Below are positions 61,873 through 64,000 of a DNA stretch of 64,000 nucleotides, piece by piece. Each line of letters starts with the position of its first letter. Position 1 is the stretch's first letter. This stretch comes from Sediminibacterium sp. KACHI17 (GTDB lineage: Bacteria; Bacteroidota; Bacteroidia; Chitinophagales; Chitinophagaceae), in assembly GCF_040362915.1 (NCBI RefSeq), contig NZ_AP029612.1, forward strand, positions 2,170,001 through 2,234,000, written 5' to 3'. The notes under the pieces are model-generated. The model saw nothing but the letters and a program-made list of their open reading frames with translations, was not told where the DNA came from and made no database searches. The translations under genes were made by a program, and so were the position numbers.

Positions 61873-64000
61873 ATGAAGAAAAACCATTACCTGCAAAACA
61901 ACTGTATGAGAATCGTATCCCTGTTAATACTGCTGTTATCATCGGCATTTACGCTGCATGCTCAAAACAGTACTCGTGTGGTGAAAAAGATCGAAGCCAC
62001 AAGAACCACCCAAAAGATCGTCATTGATGGTAACCTGAAAGATTCTGCATGGTTATCTGCTCCTGTGGCCACAGATTTTGTGGAATGGCGTCCTGCGTTT
62101 GGTAACAAAGAAGACGAAAAGAACAGAACCGAGATCCGTATTCTGTACGATAATGATGCCATCTATATTGCCGGATATGCACACGAAGCAAGTCCGGATA
62201 GCATTACAAAAGAATTAGTAGGTCGTGATGTGGTGGGTGTAAATGATTTTGTAGGCGTAATCTTCGACACGTATAACGACAAGATCAATGGTTTCGGGTA
62301 TTATGTAACAGCATTGGGTGAGCAGTTTGATGCAAAGTATTCATCAAATGGTGAAGATGGCAGCTGGAACAGCGTCTTTGAAAGCAATGCGCAGTTACAA
62401 TCAGACGGATGGACCTTTGAAATGAAAATTCCTTATGCGGCCATTCGTTTTGGTAATACAAAAATTCAGGACTGGGGTATCAATATCACCAGAAGAAGAA
62501 GCAAAAGTGGTAAACAGTTAATGTGGAATCCAACCGATCCGGCCATTGGCGGAAACTTTCTTGCTCAGTTTGGTTTATGGACAGGCATTCGTGATATCAA
62601 ACCTCCGGTGCGTCTTTCACTTTCTCCATATTTATCAACCTATGCCAATCACTTTCCTTATAACACACCCGGTGTAAAAAATACTACCACATCTATCAAT
62701 GGTGGTATGGATGTGAAATATGGTATCAACCAGGCATTTACTTTAGATATGACCCTTGTTCCGGATTTCGGACAAGTACAAAGTGATAATCAGGTATTGA
62801 ACCTCACACCGTTTGAAGTACAGTTCAACGAAAACAGAACCTTCTTCACAGAGGGGACAGAACTGTTTGGAAAGGGGAATCTTTTTTATAGCCGAAGAAT
62901 TGGTGGAACACCCATGCATTTGGGGAAAGTTCAAGGACAATTGCAACCCGGTGAATCGATCACAAACAATCCTTTGGAAACAAGATTGCTGAATGCCAGT
63001 AAGATCAGCGGAAGAACAAGCAGCGGCCTAGGCATTGGTTTCTTTAACGCGGTAACGAAAGCACAGTATGCAACCATTGAAAATGGAGGCAAAGAGAGTA
63101 GAAGAATAGAAACAAATCCACTTACGAACTATAACATTTTGGTATTTGATCAATCACTAAAAAACAATTCAAGTGTTTCATTGATCAATACCAATGTCAC
63201 CAGAAGCGGTACTGATTATGACGCCAATGTAACAGCCGCGCTTTGGGATATCTACGATAAAAAGAATACCTGGAATGTAAACGGACAAGTCGGCGTGAGC
63301 CAGTTGATTGGTTATGAGGCGCCGGGTAAAACACTTACAGGTTATAATCACACGCTGGGTTTTGGTAAAACCAGTGGTCGATTCAACTTCAATATCTGGC
63401 AGGAGTTGGCCGATAACAAGTATAACCACAATGATATGGGCTACTTCACCAATAACAACTATTTCAATAATGGTTTGTGGATGGGCTATCGTTGGTTACA
63501 GCCGAAAAAATGGTACAACAGGATCCAGGCAAATATGAACATCAATTATTCGATGCGCTACAAGCCGATGGATTATCAGCGCTTCAATTTCAATATCAAC
63601 GTGAACTCACAGTTGAAAAATTTGTGGTGGACCGGTTTTAACATCAACATCAATCCGGAACAAAACGACTTTTTTGAACCGCGTGTCAATGGAAAGGTTT
63701 TCAAACGTCCGGCCAGCTGGGCTACCGGATTCTGGTTCGAAACCAATAATGCCAAGAAATATTCTGCAGTCGTTGAATTCTTCAATAGGTCCTTTAACCA
63801 GTATGGTAGCAACGGACAAGATATCTTCTTGCGTCATAACTATCGTTTCAATAAGAAGCTGACCTTATCCATCAATACCTTCTTGCAATTCGCGCATAAT
63901 AATCTGGGATATGCGACGATGTATGGTCAAGACAGTATCATCTTCGCATTGCGCAAAAGAAACACAGTTGAGAATGTGTTCAATGTGAAATACAATTTCA
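61873..64000 (+). CDS. DUF5916 / family 9 carbohydrate-binding-like outer-membrane protein (partial, runs off the window)
   Basis: An open frame continues to the window end (over 709 codons). The ATG at 61873 gives a signal peptide 'MKKNHYLQNNCMRIVSLLILLLSSAFTLHAQ' cut after AQ; an ATG eight codons upstream (61849) is also open. A family 9 carbohydrate-binding-like domain comes first ('IDGNLKDSAWLSAPVATDFVEWRP', 'IRILYDNDAIYIAGYAHE', 'DGWTFEMKIPYAAIRFG', 'WGINITRRR'). It is followed by the DUF5916 barrel-like region ('FTLDMTLVPDFGQVQSDNQVLNLTPFEVQFNENRTFFTEG'). These are outer-membrane proteins of unknown function, often near peptidases and amidohydrolases as here. Confidence 0.9.
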   Translation, partial: MKKNHYLQNNCMRIVSLLILLLSSAFTLHAQNSTRVVKKIEATRTTQKIVIDGNLKDSAWLSAPVATDFVEWRPAFGNKEDEKNRTEIRILYDNDAIYIAGYAHEASPDSITKELVGRDVVGVNDFVGVIFDTYNDKINGFGYYVTALGEQFDAKYSSNGEDGSWNSVFESNAQLQSDGWTFEMKIPYAAIRFGNTKIQDWGINITRRRSKSGKQLMWNPTDPAIGGNFLAQFGLWTGIRDIKPPVRLSLSPYLSTYANHFPYNTPGVKNTTTSINGGMDVKYGINQAFTLDMTLVPDFGQVQSDNQVLNLTPFEVQFNENRTFFTEGTELFGKGNLFYSRRIGGTPMHLGKVQGQLQPGESITNNPLETRLLNASKISGRTSSGLGIGFFNAVTKAQYATIENGGKESRRIETNPLTNYNILVFDQSLKNNSSVSLINTNVTRSGTDYDANVTAALWDIYDKKNTWNVNGQVGVSQLIGYEAPGKTLTGYNHTLGFGKTSGRFNFNIWQELADNKYNHNDMGYFTNNNYFNNGLWMGYRWLQPKKWYNRIQANMNINYSMRYKPMDYQRFNFNINVNSQLKNLWWTGFNININPEQNDFFEPRVNGKVFKRPASWATGFWFETNNAKKYSAVVEFFNRSFNQYGSNGQDIFLRHNYRFNKKLTLSINTFLQFAHNNLGYATMYGQDSIIFALRKRNTVENVFNVKYNF

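Overview
The window reads as chromosomal DNA of an aerobic, heterotrophic Bacteroidota, most likely a member of the Chitinophagaceae of the freshwater Sediminibacterium type. That placement is an inference. It rests on a proteorhodopsin-type gene with crtY and blh, a SusC/SusD pair, type IX secretion (T9SS) components and sorting domains, TAnnTTTG-type -7 promoter boxes, moderate-to-low GC, and the particular forms of YbeY, Rho and the S9 peptidase.

Layout. 1-1303: the 3' end of an ABC transporter ATPase and a convergent serine-hydrolase lipoprotein. 1618-5127: a light-harvesting unit (rhodopsin, lycopene cyclase, Blh beta-carotene cleavage enzyme, flavin-reductase-like protein). It supplies the opsin and the last two steps of retinal synthesis, and a strong hairpin separates the opsin from the enzymes. 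5252-17463: a signalling island. Two soluble multi-PAS/GAF histidine kinases lie on the plus strand. A compact five-gene phosphorelay lies on the minus strand, with LuxR-type and AraC-type outputs. A secreted NHL-repeat T9SS cargo and two small beta-rich proteins that look like distant paralogues complete it. 17468-24130: a TonB receptor divergent from a MarR regulator, a sugar porter, a DUF1080 protein and a methyltransferase. 24260-31971: a SusD/SusC pair, an S15-type peptidase and a divergent sialidase, suggesting glycoprotein or peptide scavenging. 32051-41164: an OmpA/PD40 protein, a PorP/SprF protein and a roughly 2,000-residue modular adhesin with a C-terminal T9SS sorting domain and five near-identical 63-residue calcium-type repeats. 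41871-56000: mostly housekeeping genes (tRNA-Phe, asnS, rho, nadD, ybeY, mnmG) mixed with a choice-of-anchor I lipoprotein, DUF3050, a kinase-like protein without an ATPase domain, an S9 peptidase, FeoA and an orphan HNH protein. 56074-64000: a proline-iminopeptidase-like lipoprotein, two amidohydrolase-family proteins with degenerate metal sites, and a DUF5916 protein cut by the window edge.

The most notable signals are: (1) a rhodopsin carrying the glycine that in xanthorhodopsin-type pumps opens a window for a carotenoid antenna; (2) a perfect 12-bp hairpin directly before the crtY start codon; (3) an orphan HNH gene preceded by two phased copies of a 34-bp operator-like element, one lying within the promoter; (4) several unrelated families of short-word inverted repeats confined to gene boundaries; (5) strong palindromes between divergent genes; (6) a hairpin-rich gap near 41.3-41.7 kb. 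All calls come from reading the sequence; no database search was run.
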